A stretch of 64,000 nucleotides of DNA. Origin: Fen-671 sp963794745 (GTDB lineage Bacteria > Actinomycetota > Acidimicrobiia > Acidimicrobiales > Palsa-688). Location of the stretch: NCBI GenBank assembly GCA_963794745.1, contig CAWCEZ010000009.1, positions 372,001 to 436,000 of the forward strand, in the 5' to 3' direction. Below are positions 26,095 through 34,310 of the stretch, in pieces. A program made the position numbers and the translations under genes. Below the pieces are notes generated by a model. The model saw only the letters and a list, made by a program, of their open reading frames with translations, was not told the DNA's origin and did not search any database. The number at the start of each line of letters is the position of its first letter. The first letter of the stretch is position 1.

Positions 26095-26651
26095 TGGCTG
26101 ATAAGAACCCCACACCCGCTCAAGAGACTGTCGACGAGCCGGAAGAGACGTCGGAGACCGTCGCTGCGCTCGACGTTCCTAGCGAGACTGAAGCGGGAGC
26201 TGCCAGCGAAGTTGTGACGCCGGAGGATGCCGGCACAGCGAAGTCGGCTGCGCCTGCGAAGCCAGCCGCGACCTCAAAGCCGGCTAAATCGGCGGCTCCG
26301 GCCAAATCGGCTGCTGCAAAAGCTACGCCGGCGAAGGCTCCCAAGGTGTCTGCGCGGCGCCCAGCTGAGCCCTCTGTGGCGGGCGCTGCTCCCGAACCAA
26401 GGACCGGGCGGCGCAAAGTGCGCGAGGGCATAGTCATTTCCAACTCGATGGAAAAGACTGCCGTTGTAGCCATAATCGAGCGGGTCCGCCATCCTCGCTA
26501 TGCCAAGACGGTGCAGCGCACCAAGCGTCTTTACGCGCACGATGAGGCCAATGACACCAGGGTTGGCGACCGGGTGCGCCTTTCCGAAACCCGTCCTTTG
26601 TCGAAGTTGAAGCGCTGGCGGGTTGACCAGGTCCTCGAGCGGGCGAGATAA
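26094..26651 (+). CDS. rpsQ: Ribosomal protein S17 with about 100-residue N-terminal extension
   Basis: The C-terminal about 82 residues are S17 (KVREGIVISNSMEKTAVVAIIERVRHPRY, positions about 103-131, then YAHDEAN and GDRVRLSETRPLSKLKRW). They are preceded by about 100 residues, first acidic (Glu/Thr/Asp), then Ala/Lys/Pro-rich repeats (KPAKSAAPAKSAAAKA). The TGATG overlap with rpmC supports translation from 26094. An internal start cannot be excluded, but no GTG/ATG with a Shine-Dalgarno sequence stands out before the core. Confidence 0.93.
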   Translation: MADKNPTPAQETVDEPEETSETVAALDVPSETEAGAASEVVTPEDAGTAKSAAPAKPAATSKPAKSAAPAKSAAAKATPAKAPKVSARRPAEPSVAGAAPEPRTGRRKVREGIVISNSMEKTAVVAIIERVRHPRYAKTVQRTKRLYAHDEANDTRVGDRVRLSETRPLSKLKRWRVDQVLERAR

Positions 26652-26663
26652 GGGGACGCGGAA

Positions 26664-27032
26664 ATGATCCAACAGGAAAGCAGGCTCCGCATCGCCGATA
26701 ATTCGGGCGCCCGGGAAGTGCTTTGCATCAAGGTGCTGGGGGGTTCGAGGAGACGTTATGCCTCCATCGGGGACATCTTCGTCGCCACTGTCAAGGACGC
26801 GATCCCTGGGGCGAACGTGAAGAAGGGCGACGTCGTCAAGTGCGTCGTCGTAAGGACCAGAAAAGAGAAGCGCCGGCCTGACGGTAGCTATATCCGTTTC
26901 GACGAGAACGCTGCTGTGCTGATCAATGACCAGATGCAGCCTCGCGGGACGCGCATATTCGGGCCAGTTGGAAGAGAGCTGCGAGACAAGCGCTTCATGC
27001 GGATCATCTCGCTCGCTCCGGAGGTGTTGTGA
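26664..27032 (+). CDS. rplN: Ribosomal protein L14
   Basis: This 122-residue L14 has the standard length. It starts MIQQESRLRIADNSGAREVLCIKVLGG and ends with RELRDKRFMRIISLAPEVL. It binds 23S rRNA at the subunit interface. AAGGGGAC precedes the ATG. Confidence 0.97.
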   Translation: MIQQESRLRIADNSGAREVLCIKVLGGSRRRYASIGDIFVATVKDAIPGANVKKGDVVKCVVVRTRKEKRRPDGSYIRFDENAAVLINDQMQPRGTRIFGPVGRELRDKRFMRIISLAPEVL

Positions 27033-27033
27033 A

Positions 27034-27342
27034 ATGAAAATCCATAAAGACGACAACGTGATCGTGCTGTCCGGCAAGGACAAGGGCAAGCGCGGCCAGG
27101 TGATGCGCGCCCTGCCGAAGAGCGACAAAGTGGTCATCGAGGGCGTCCACCGCGTGAAGCGCAGCCAACGCACGACGCAGATACGCAAGAGAGCTGGGAT
27201 CATCGAAAAGGACCTACCGGTGCCCGTCTCGATCGTGGCGTTGATCTGCCCCAAGGAGCACACGCCAACTCGCATCGGGTACAGGTTCTCCGAGGACGGC
27301 ACGAAGCGCAGGGTTTGCGTTCGTTGCGGTGAGGGCCTCTGA
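27034..27342 (+). CDS. rplX: Ribosomal protein L24
   Basis: This 102-residue L24 is an assembly-initiating protein with a KOW motif (DDNVIVLSGKDKGKRGQV). ATG 27034 is used because the family begins MKIHKDD there; the longer open frame starting at 26926 overlaps rplN and has no support. Its stop overlaps the rplE start (TGATG). Confidence 0.97.
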   Translation: MKIHKDDNVIVLSGKDKGKRGQVMRALPKSDKVVIEGVHRVKRSQRTTQIRKRAGIIEKDLPVPVSIVALICPKEHTPTRIGYRFSEDGTKRRVCVRCGEGL

Positions 27343-28096
27343 TGTCGCCGGCAGGTAAAGGCTCACCCGGCAAGGGTGGCAAGGCTCCCGCGGGCAAGGC
27401 CAAAGGCGGCAAAGGCGGCGCCCGAGCTTCAGCGGTCCCCCGCAGGGCTGCCACGCCCAATGCGGGGCCCTCGTCCAGAGGCTCGTCCTCGAGAGGGCCG
27501 GCAGCCCTCAAGGCCGCCCCGGGCCGCCCGCCCAGGCCGAGCGAGCCGCCGCGCCTGCGGACCCGTTACGCCAGTGAGCTGAAAGGGCCCTTCAAAAGGA
27601 CCTCGGGCTCCCGAACCCAATGCTTGTACCGCGCATGGAAAAGATCGTGATCAACATGGGGGTCGGTAAGGCCGTTGCGCAAGCCTCCCTTCTAGAGGGT
27701 GCAGTGCGGGACCTGACCCTGATAGCCGGGCAAAAGCCCATTGTCACAAAGGCCAGAAAGTCGATCGCAGCGTTCAAGCTCCGCGAGGGCAACCCCATCG
27801 GCGCCAAGGTGACGCTGCGAGGCGACCGGATGTGGGAGTTCTTCGACCGGCTCATATCCCTTGCGATCCCACGCATCCGTGACTTCAGGGGGCTCTCGCC
27901 GAAGGGGTTCGACGGTCGAGGCAATTACACCTTTGGGGTAACCGAGCAGCTGATTTTCCCCGAGATCGACTACGACAAGATCGACGCGCCCAGAGGGATG
28001 GACGTGACGATCGTGACCACCGGGAGGACCGACGGTGAAGGCCGTGCCCTCCTGGATGCTTTTGGATTTCCTTTCCGCAAAGAAGGTGCCGCTTGA
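27342..28096 (+). CDS. rplE: Ribosomal protein L5 with N-terminal extension (one frameshift)
   Basis: L5 binds 5S rRNA. From ATG 27342 come about 68 residues of Gly/Lys/Ala/Pro/Arg low complexity, then RLRTRYASELKGPFKR. Here one G is missing (about 27600, AAAAGGACC for AAAAGGGACC). The next frame gives LGLPNPMLVPRMEKIVINMGVG and a complete L5 to 28096 (about 251 residues in all). The junction is family sequence on both sides, so the shift is almost certainly an assembly error. The N-terminal extension is not normal for L5 (about 180 residues). Confidence 0.93.
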
Positions 28097-28147
28097 TGCA
28101 GCCCCCGATCGAACTAGTCCCGAACGAGTCTTAGGAGCAAGGACTAC

Positions 28148-28333
28148 ATGGCCAAAAAGGCTCTCGTCATTAAGTCGCAGCGCAAGCCGAAGTACAAGGT
28201 CCGGGCCTACACCAGGTGCCGGCGGTGCGGAAGGCCGCACTCTGTGCTGCGTAAGTTCGGGCTGTGCCGTATCTGCCTGCGTGAGCTTGTCCACGCCGGC
28301 GAGATACCTGGCGTCACCAAGTCGAGTTGGTAG
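28148..28333 (+). CDS. rpsN: Ribosomal protein S14, zinc type
   Basis: This 61-residue short S14 has two CxxC pairs (CRRCGRPHS, CRICLREL) forming a zinc ribbon. It is the C+ type used when zinc is ample; paralogues without zinc often belong to the Zur regulon, relevant to the zur/znu genes further along. The 51-nt gap after rplE contains AGGAGCAAGG before the ATG. Confidence 0.96.
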   Translation: MAKKALVIKSQRKPKYKVRAYTRCRRCGRPHSVLRKFGLCRICLRELVHAGEIPGVTKSSW

Positions 28334-28346
28334 GAGGTAACGGCAC

Positions 28347-28751
28347 ATGACTATGACTGACCCGATCGCTGACATGCTGACTAGGTTGCGCAACGCCAAT
28401 GTTGCGCATCACGACACGGTGCGGATGCCTTCTTCCAAGGTCAAGGAAGCACTTGCGGCGATCCTGGTCCGCGAGGGCTATATCACGAGCTTCAAGGTCA
28501 CAAATGACGAGAAGCGCCCAGGCAGCTTCCTTGAGGTGACCATGAAGTACGCGGCCGACCGTACCCGCACCATCTCAGGTGTGAAGCGCGTTTCCAAGCC
28601 CGGGCTCCGTGTCTACACTGGGGCCGACAAGTTACCGCGCGTCCTCGGCGGCCTGGGCGTTGCCGTTCTGTCTACCAGTCAGGGCCTTATGAGCGACCGC
28701 GAGGCCCGCAAGCGCCGTGTCGGTGGCGAGATCCTTTGCTACGTCTGGTGA
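28347..28751 (+). CDS. rpsH: Ribosomal protein S8
   Basis: This 134-residue S8 of standard length starts MTMTDPIADMLTRLRNAN and ends with VGGEILCYVW. It binds the central domain of 16S rRNA. GAGGTAA precedes the ATG. S8 is the classic spc-operon autoregulator in E. coli; no matching mRNA site is obvious here. Confidence 0.97.
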   Translation: MTMTDPIADMLTRLRNANVAHHDTVRMPSSKVKEALAAILVREGYITSFKVTNDEKRPGSFLEVTMKYAADRTRTISGVKRVSKPGLRVYTGADKLPRVLGGLGVAVLSTSQGLMSDREARKRRVGGEILCYVW

Positions 28752-28798
28752 CCCCGGCCGCGGTTGAAAGAAGTTAGAGAGTTGTTGAGGAGCGTCGT

Positions 28799-29338
28799 AT
28801 GTCCCGAATAGGTCGTACACCAGTGCCGGTGCCCTCCGGAGTGAGCGTCGCGCTCGATGGCCGTTCTGTCACGGTCACCGGGCCTCGCGGCGTGCTCAGC
28901 CACGAGGTGGCGGGGGAGATCACCGTCCGCCAGGACGGCCAGGTGCTCGTGGTCGAACGCCCAGATGATGAGAGGGTTAACCGCTCCCTGCACGGGTTGA
29001 CCCGCACCCTGGTCAACAACATGGTCGTAGGTGTGACCGCCGGCTTCTCGAAGGACCTCGAAATTGTCGGCGTCGGGTACCGTGCGATCGCCAAGGGCCC
29101 GGGCACCCTTGAACTTGCTCTTGGTTTCAGTCATCCCGTTGTGGTCGAAGCGCCTCAGGGGATTACTTTCGAAGTGCCGGCGCCCACCCGCATAACGGTG
29201 CGCGGCAGCGACAAACAGGCCGTTGGCGAGGTCGCCGCAAAGATCCGCAAGCTCCGCAAGCCCGAGCCTTACAAGGGCAAGGGCGTGCGTTACGCAGGCG
29301 AAGTGGTCCGGCGCAAGGCCGGCAAGGCTGCGAAGTGA
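28799..29338 (+). CDS. rplF: Ribosomal protein L6
   Basis: This 179-residue L6 has MSRIGRTPVPVP at the start and the signature EPYKGKGVRYAGEVVRRKAGK at the end. Two tandem L6 folds are present and the length is normal. Confidence 0.97.
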   Translation: MSRIGRTPVPVPSGVSVALDGRSVTVTGPRGVLSHEVAGEITVRQDGQVLVVERPDDERVNRSLHGLTRTLVNNMVVGVTAGFSKDLEIVGVGYRAIAKGPGTLELALGFSHPVVVEAPQGITFEVPAPTRITVRGSDKQAVGEVAAKIRKLRKPEPYKGKGVRYAGEVVRRKAGKAAK

Positions 29339-29345
29339 GACAACT

Positions 29346-29711
29346 ATGAGCAACGTGAAGGACAAGCAGAGCGCGCGGGCCAGGCGCCATTTCCGCGTAC
29401 GGAAAAAGGTGAGCGGCACGACGCTGCGCCCCCGCCTTGCCGTGTTCCGCTCCAATCGCCACGTCGTGGGCCAGGTGATCGACGACATCTCCGGGCGCAC
29501 GCTCGCCGCTGCCTCGTCACTCGAGCCCGCTGTGCGTGCGGCGGGGCCTACCGGCAACCGCACCGCCTCGGCGGCAGTGGGAAAGCTCCTCGCTGAGAGG
29601 GCCAAGGCGGCCGGGGTTACTAAGGTAGCGTTCGACCGCGGCGGTTTTATGTACCACGGACGCGTCGCTGCTCTGGCAGACGCGGCCCGAGAAGCTGGAC
29701 TGGAGTTCTAG
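29346..29711 (+). CDS. rplR: Ribosomal protein L18
   Basis: This 121-residue 5S rRNA-binding protein has RHFRVRKKVSGTTLRPRLAV, KAAGVTKVAFDRGGFMYHGR and a C-terminal AREAGLEF. ATG 29346 is chosen as the family start; the longer frame to 29223 overlaps rplF and is not credible. Confidence 0.97.
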   Translation: MSNVKDKQSARARRHFRVRKKVSGTTLRPRLAVFRSNRHVVGQVIDDISGRTLAAASSLEPAVRAAGPTGNRTASAAVGKLLAERAKAAGVTKVAFDRGGFMYHGRVAALADAAREAGLEF

Positions 29712-29713
29712 AA

Positions 29714-30268
29714 ATGGCCGAGCAGCAGCAGCAGTACCAGGACCGCACGATAAAGGTCAACCGCGTCGCCAAAGTTGTGAAGGGCGGTCGGCGCTTCAGC
29801 TTTGCCGCGCTGATGGTCGTCGGCGACGGCGCAGGGACCGTTGGCCTGGGCTATGGCAAGGCCAAGGAAGCCGGGCTTGCTGTCCAAAAAGGCATCGAGG
29901 AGGCCAAGAAGACCCTCCTCAGGGTGCCCCTGGCAGGTTCGACCATCACTCACCCGGTGATCGGCGAAGCAGGTGCTGGCAGGGTGCTCCTGAAGCCGGC
30001 TGCCCCCGGGACCGGCGTTATAGCCGGCGGTGCGGCTCGGCCGATCCTCGAGCTCGCCGGCATCCACGATGTCGTAGCGAAGTCGCTCGGATCTTCCAAC
30101 AGCATCAACGTCGCTCAGGCGACGATGGCCGGCCTGCGTGCGCTTATGCGCCCCGACGAGGTCGCACGCCGCCGGGGGCTTTCGCCTGAGGAAGTAACGC
30201 CCGCCGGGGTGCTGCGTGCCTACCAGGCCGCCCAGCAAGCGCCTCATGTGCCTTTTGAGGTCGCCTGA
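29714..30268 (+). CDS. rpsE: Ribosomal protein S5
   Basis: This 184-residue S5 contains the double-stranded-RNA-binding-like domain (VKGGRRFSFAALMVVGDGAG) and the GSSNSINVAQATMAGL helix. It affects decoding accuracy. A short Gln-rich run follows the start. The stop overlaps the rpmD start by one base. Confidence 0.97.
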   Translation: MAEQQQQYQDRTIKVNRVAKVVKGGRRFSFAALMVVGDGAGTVGLGYGKAKEAGLAVQKGIEEAKKTLLRVPLAGSTITHPVIGEAGAGRVLLKPAAPGTGVIAGGAARPILELAGIHDVVAKSLGSSNSINVAQATMAGLRALMRPDEVARRRGLSPEEVTPAGVLRAYQAAQQAPHVPFEVA

Positions 30269-30576
30269 TGGCTCCTACCAAAGCAGCCGCCGCAAAGGCT
30301 GAGCCGGGGGTCACTGCGTCGGCTACGACTGCACCGGCTGCCAAGGCTCCGGCTCGTAAGCGCCCGGCCCACACAGCCGAAGCAACAATCGAGCTCAAGC
30401 AGGTGCGTTCGGGGATCGGCACGAAGCCAAAGCACCGCGGCACGCTCCGTGCGCTTGGCCTCGGCAAGATCGGGCGGACCCATGTCCTACCCGACCGCCC
30501 TGAGATCCGTGGCATGGTGGCGCGTGTTGCACACTTGGTCGAGGTCCGTACACAAAGCGAAGGGGCGGCTAAATGA
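30268..30576 (+). CDS. rpmD: Ribosomal protein L30 with N-terminal extension
   Basis: The last about 62 residues are L30 (IELKQVRSGIGTKPKHRGTL, LGLGKIGRTHVLPDRPEIRG). The first about 40 residues are Ala/Lys/Pro/Thr-rich, unlike normal L30 (about 60 residues). The start shares a base with the rpsE stop and the end overlaps rplO (ATGA). Confidence 0.95.
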   Translation: MAPTKAAAAKAEPGVTASATTAPAAKAPARKRPAHTAEATIELKQVRSGIGTKPKHRGTLRALGLGKIGRTHVLPDRPEIRGMVARVAHLVEVRTQSEGAAK

Positions 30577-31061
30577 AGATCCATGACCTGGCCCCGGCCC
30601 CGGGTTCAACCAAGGCACGCCGACGCGTCGGCCGTGGTATCGCCGGCAAGGGCGGCAAGACCGCGGGCCGAGGCACCAAAGGCCTCGGCGCTCGCGACAC
30701 GATGAGGCCCGGTTTCGAGGGAGGCCAGCTCCCCTTGAGCCAGCGGATCCCCAAGTTGAAGGGTTTCAAGAACCCTTTCCGAGTGGAGTACACCGTGGTC
30801 AACCTTGAAACCCTCGAGAGCATGGAGGCCTCACAGGTCAACCCCGAGGTGCTCCGCGAGGTCGGCCTGGTCCACAAGAAGGGGCTCGTCAAGATCCTCG
30901 GGGACGGCCAGCTGACGCGCCGGCTCAATGTTTCTGCGCATGCTTTTTCAGCTTCGGCGCAGGCCGCCATCGAGGCCGCAGGAGGCTCTGTCCAGGTCAT
31001 TCCGCCGCCTTTCGGGAACGGTCGCCCGCCCGCCAAGGGCAACGCGCTCCAAAGCCGGTAA
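30573..31061 (+). CDS. rplO: Ribosomal protein L15
   Basis: This 162-residue L15 starts MKIHDLAPAPGSTKARRRVG, with the Gly/Lys-rich GRGIAGKGGKTAGRGTKG loop and the basic QLPLSQRIPKLKGFKNPF region. It is a late-assembly protein of normal length. A 75-nt gap follows before secY. Confidence 0.97.
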   Translation: MKIHDLAPAPGSTKARRRVGRGIAGKGGKTAGRGTKGLGARDTMRPGFEGGQLPLSQRIPKLKGFKNPFRVEYTVVNLETLESMEASQVNPEVLREVGLVHKKGLVKILGDGQLTRRLNVSAHAFSASAQAAIEAAGGSVQVIPPPFGNGRPPAKGNALQSR

Positions 31062-31136
31062 GCAGTGATGATAGGACTGAGGACTGACCGTACCGGACAG
31101 GGACACTAGGACCAGGAGCAGTTCGAGGCCGCCGCT

Positions 31137-32465
31137 ATGCCGATACCCACCAGCATCCGAAACCTAAAAGCAGCGTTCCTTATCGGGGACCTGCGCAACA
31201 AGATCCTGTTCACCCTGTTCATAATCGGGGTGTACCGGCTGGGGGACAACATCATCTGTCCCGGTGTGGACTTCAACGCGGTCCAGTCCCTTGCCGCGGC
31301 TGCCAACAAGGGCGGGGTCATTGCGTACCTCAACCTGTTCTCCGGCGGTGCTCTGACCAAGATGGCCGTGTTCGGGCTCGGGATCATGCCCTACATCACG
31401 AGCTCGATCATCATCCAGCTCCTGATGGTGGTCATCCCGAAGTTCGAACAATGGCGGGAGGAAGGGCCGAGCGGTCAGCGCAAGTTGACCCAGGTCACCC
31501 GGTACATGACCATCGCCCTGGCCATCATGCAGTCGACCGGCCTCGCCTATGCGTTCCACAACGGTGGCGGCGGCCTGCTCGGTTCGTCCGTGCCGCTCAA
31601 CGTGGACCTCATCCCCGATTTCACAGTGCCCCGCGTACTGCTCGTCGTGCTCACGATGACCGCCGGCACCGTCGTTGTCATGTGGCTCGCCGAACTGATC
31701 ACCCAGCGCGGGGTTGGCCAAGGCATGTCGGTCCTGATCTTCACGAACGTGATCGCGGGCCTGCCTACACAGGGCGACGCGCTGCTCAAGTCCGCCGGCT
31801 GGCCCAAGTTCACCTTCCTGCTGCTGCTCGCCTTGACGTTCCTGGTGATGATCGTCTTCATCGAGCAGTGCCAGCGGCGAATACCCGTCACTTTCGCAAA
31901 ACGGGTCGTGGGACGGCGAATGTACGGCGGCCAGAGCACGTACATCCCGATGAAGCTCAACACCGGCGGTGTCGTGCCCATCATCTTCGCTGCGTCCGTG
32001 CTCTACTTCCCCCTCCTCATCTCCAACGTCTTCCCGAGCACGGGCTGGGGCAAGGACGTCCAGACCTGGATCAGCACGCACCTTGCGCAGCCGGGAAACC
32101 TCGTCTACATCTCGATCTACGGCGTGCTCATCCTGCTGTTCGCCTACTTCTATGCAGGGATAACCTTCGACCCGCACCAGCAGGCTGACGTGATCCGAAA
32201 GCAGGGCGGTTACATACCGGGCATCCGGCCTGGTTACCCGACAGAACGCCACCTGCAAAACATCCTCTACCGGATAACCCTGCCCGGTGCACTGTTCTTG
32301 GCGCTCGTTGCGCTGTTGCCGTCCATTTTCCTGGCTCTTTGGAACATCCAGAACTACCCGTTCGCGGGGACCACGCTGCTCATTGCCGTAGGCGTGGCGT
32401 TGGAGACCATGAAGCAGGTAGACAGCCAGCTCATGTTGCGCAACTACGAGGGCTTCCTGCGCTAG
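31137..32465 (+). CDS. secY: Preprotein translocase channel SecY
   Basis: This 442-residue, ten-helix SecYEG channel subunit is in the cytoplasmic membrane. The N-terminus has the NKILFTLFIIGVYRLGDNI helix; TM2 carries the ALGI-like MPYITSSIIIQLL segment; cytoplasmic loop 5 (KRVVGRRMYGGQSTYIPMKLN) and the C-terminal ALETMKQVDSQLMLRNYEGF are diagnostic. It keeps its usual place between rplO and adk. Confidence 0.97.
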   Translation: MPIPTSIRNLKAAFLIGDLRNKILFTLFIIGVYRLGDNIICPGVDFNAVQSLAAAANKGGVIAYLNLFSGGALTKMAVFGLGIMPYITSSIIIQLLMVVIPKFEQWREEGPSGQRKLTQVTRYMTIALAIMQSTGLAYAFHNGGGGLLGSSVPLNVDLIPDFTVPRVLLVVLTMTAGTVVVMWLAELITQRGVGQGMSVLIFTNVIAGLPTQGDALLKSAGWPKFTFLLLLALTFLVMIVFIEQCQRRIPVTFAKRVVGRRMYGGQSTYIPMKLNTGGVVPIIFAASVLYFPLLISNVFPSTGWGKDVQTWISTHLAQPGNLVYISIYGVLILLFAYFYAGITFDPHQQADVIRKQGGYIPGIRPGYPTERHLQNILYRITLPGALFLALVALLPSIFLALWNIQNYPFAGTTLLIAVGVALETMKQVDSQLMLRNYEGFLR

Positions 32466-32508
32466 TGAGCGCCGCAGAACTGCCCTACTCGCTGCCCGCG
32501 CGCGGTTG

Positions 32509-33222
32509 ATGGCCGGTCCCGGGACAGGGGTTAGCCGGCCAACCCCGGATGGGACCGCCCGGATCGTAATGCTCGGGCGGCAGGGATCGGGCAAGGGGAC
32601 TCAGGCGGCACGTCTGTCGAGCCTCTACGGGGTCCCTCACATCTCGACGGGGGACGCCTTCCGGGCCGCTGCCCGCAATGGCACAGAGGTCGGCCGCTTG
32701 GCGCAGGGGTTCATGGACCGCGGCGAGCTTGTACCCGACGATGTCGTGATGGCGGTACTGCGCGAACACCTCTTGCAGGGCAAGGCCGAGCCGGCCGGTT
32801 TCGTCCTGGACGGTGTCCCGCGCAACATCGCCCAAGCCGAGGCGCTGGCCGACATGGTCGGGCCAAAGGGCCTTGACGTTGTCATCAACCTCGACGTCAG
32901 CACAGAGGTGGTCTTGCGACGCATCGCCGGCAGGCGTGTGTGCACGAGCTGCGGGACCAACTACAACGTCGAGGACACCCCGACCAAGGTCCCTGGAGTG
33001 TGTGATGCCTGTGGCGGCAAGCTTGTGCAGCGCGACGACGACACCGAAGAAGCGGTGAGGCGCCGGCTCGAAATCTACGAGACCGCGACAGCCCCTTTGG
33101 TGGACTGGTACAAGGCCCAGGGGTTGCTCGCCACGGTCGATGCTGTTGGCGAGCCTGACGAGGTGACCGACCGCGTCGTCGAAGCTGTTGAGGCGGCCCG
33201 CCAACGCAAGGCTGTTCGTTAG
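32509..33222 (+). CDS. adk: Adenylate kinase
   Basis: This 237-residue enzyme converts AMP + ATP to 2 ADP. The P-loop is GRQGSGKGTQA, a variant of the usual GPPGAGKGT; the LID carries four cysteines (CTSCG...CDACG), so it is the zinc-bearing long form. LDGVPRNIAQAE is the NMP-binding helix. About 18 residues precede the core; the ATG at 32509 is used rather than the adjacent TTG. It follows secY by 43 nt. Confidence 0.95.
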   Translation: MAGPGTGVSRPTPDGTARIVMLGRQGSGKGTQAARLSSLYGVPHISTGDAFRAAARNGTEVGRLAQGFMDRGELVPDDVVMAVLREHLLQGKAEPAGFVLDGVPRNIAQAEALADMVGPKGLDVVINLDVSTEVVLRRIAGRRVCTSCGTNYNVEDTPTKVPGVCDACGGKLVQRDDDTEEAVRRRLEIYETATAPLVDWYKAQGLLATVDAVGEPDEVTDRVVEAVEAARQRKAVR

Positions 33223-33227
33223 GGCGG

Positions 33228-33233
33228 TAATCT
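33228..33233 (+). promoter_or_regulatory. -10 element of a leaderless map transcript
   Basis: TAATCT lies 6 nt before the map ATG, where no Shine-Dalgarno sequence exists. This is the spacing of an actinobacterial leaderless mRNA, suggesting that map can be transcribed from its own promoter inside the operon. Confidence 0.4.
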
Positions 33234-33239
33234 GGTGGT

Positions 33240-33983
33240 ATGAGGCGCCGGCCGGATGAGATAGACAAGATGCGCAAGGCCGGCAGGGTCGTGGCCGAGA
33301 TGCTCGAGGTCACTTCGGCGGGTGCACTTCCAGGGGTTACCACGGCTCAGCTCGACAAACTGGCACGCGAGGTGCTCGAACGCCGGGGAGCTCGCTCCAA
33401 CTTCCTGGGCTACCACGGTTTCCCGGCCGTCATCTGCGCCTCGCCCAACAATGTCATCGTGCATGGGATCCCTGGGCCCTATGTGCTCAAGGAAGGCGAC
33501 ATCATCTCGATCGACTGCGGAGCGATCATCCAGGGCTACCACGGAGATGCCGCAGTCACCGTAGCGGTCGGTGAGGTGCCGGCCCACACCGAGAAGCTGC
33601 TCCGGGTGACCGAGGAGAGCCTCGTGGCGGGCCTCAGCCAGCTTGTGGAGGGCAACCGCCTCCACGAGGTCGGCCTGGCCGTCCAGACCGTGGCCGAAGG
33701 AGCCGGCTTCTCTGTGGTCCGCGGTTACGTGGGCCACGCGATCGGGACCGAGATGCACGAGGAACCGGCGGTCCCCAACTACTGGCCTGGCAACCCGGGC
33801 CCCAAGCTGCGCACCGGTATGGTGTTCGCGGTCGAGCCCATGGTGAACGTCGGCGCAGCCGAGACCGTTCTCCTGGATGACGGTTGGACTGTCATCACCG
33901 CAGATGGGAGCCTGTCCGCGCATTTCGAGCACACGATCGCGGTGACCGACAACGGCCCGGAGGTACTGACGGTCCGCGGCTGA
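33240..33983 (+). CDS. map: Methionine aminopeptidase, type I
   Basis: This 247-residue metallopeptidase removes initiator Met from nascent proteins. Metal ligands are visible in order: Asp in SIDCGAI, Asp in GYHGDAAVT, His in GHAIGTEMHEEP, Glu in FAVEPM and Glu in AHFEHTI. It lacks the SH3-binding N-terminal extension of some actinobacterial MetAPs. It follows adk by 17 nt. Confidence 0.96.
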   Translation: MRRRPDEIDKMRKAGRVVAEMLEVTSAGALPGVTTAQLDKLAREVLERRGARSNFLGYHGFPAVICASPNNVIVHGIPGPYVLKEGDIISIDCGAIIQGYHGDAAVTVAVGEVPAHTEKLLRVTEESLVAGLSQLVEGNRLHEVGLAVQTVAEGAGFSVVRGYVGHAIGTEMHEEPAVPNYWPGNPGPKLRTGMVFAVEPMVNVGAAETVLLDDGWTVITADGSLSAHFEHTIAVTDNGPEVLTVRG

Positions 33984-34015
33984 GGGGCCCAGTCGGGCGC
34001 CCACCACAGGGGCAG

Positions 34016-34036
34016 CCATGCGACCGCCGCGCATGG
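34016..34036 (+). terminator. Hairpin between map and rpmJ
   Basis: CCATGCG (34016-34022) and CGCATGG (34030-34036) form a perfect 7-bp stem with a 7-nt loop, 33 nt after the map stop. No U-tract follows. The 202-nt gap (33984-34185) otherwise holds an AT-rich patch (TATCATATAAC, 34058-34068) that may be a promoter for the rpmJ-rplQ segment. infA, usually found here, is absent. Confidence 0.45.
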
Positions 34037-34185
34037 ACGGTACGGCCCCGTATGCGCTATCATATAACCCCGTCCCCGCGGGTGATTTGGTGTGTGCGCC
34101 CAGCAGCGCTCAGCGCCTGCCGCGACGGGCAAGTTCGCTCTAGTGGGCCTTCCCAAAGACCCGATAACCCGAGGTACAAGAGCCT

Positions 34186-34302
34186 GTGAAAGTACGTCCA
34201 AGCGTCAAACCGATCTGCGAGAACTGCAAGGTGATCCGCCGTGAAGGCGTGGTCATCGTGATCTGTAGCACCAACCCGCGCCACAAGCAGCGGCAGGGCT
34301 AA
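34186..34302 (+). CDS. rpmJ: Ribosomal protein L36, zinc type
   Basis: A 38-residue protein read from GTG 34186: MKVRPSVKPICENCKVIRR at the start, then a hydrophobic strand and CSTNPRHKQRQG. The zinc ligands Cys11, Cys14, Cys27 and His33 are all present. It sits 8 nt before rpsM, its standard place. GAGGTACAAGAG upstream gives a weak ribosome-binding site. Confidence 0.95.
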   Translation: MKVRPSVKPICENCKVIRREGVVIVICSTNPRHKQRQG

Positions 34303-34310
34303 GACAATCT

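Noticed and set aside
26274..27302. Minus-strand ORF of 342 codons
   Set aside because: It is antisense to rpsQ, rplN and rplX.
31164..32594. Minus-strand ORF of 476 codons
   Set aside because: It is antisense to secY and adk, both clearly coding; the long shadow frame comes from GC-rich codon bias.
33984..34185. infA in the map-rpmJ gap
   Set aside because: All frames were read; no IF-1-like S1-fold sequence appears and the gap is shorter than the gene.
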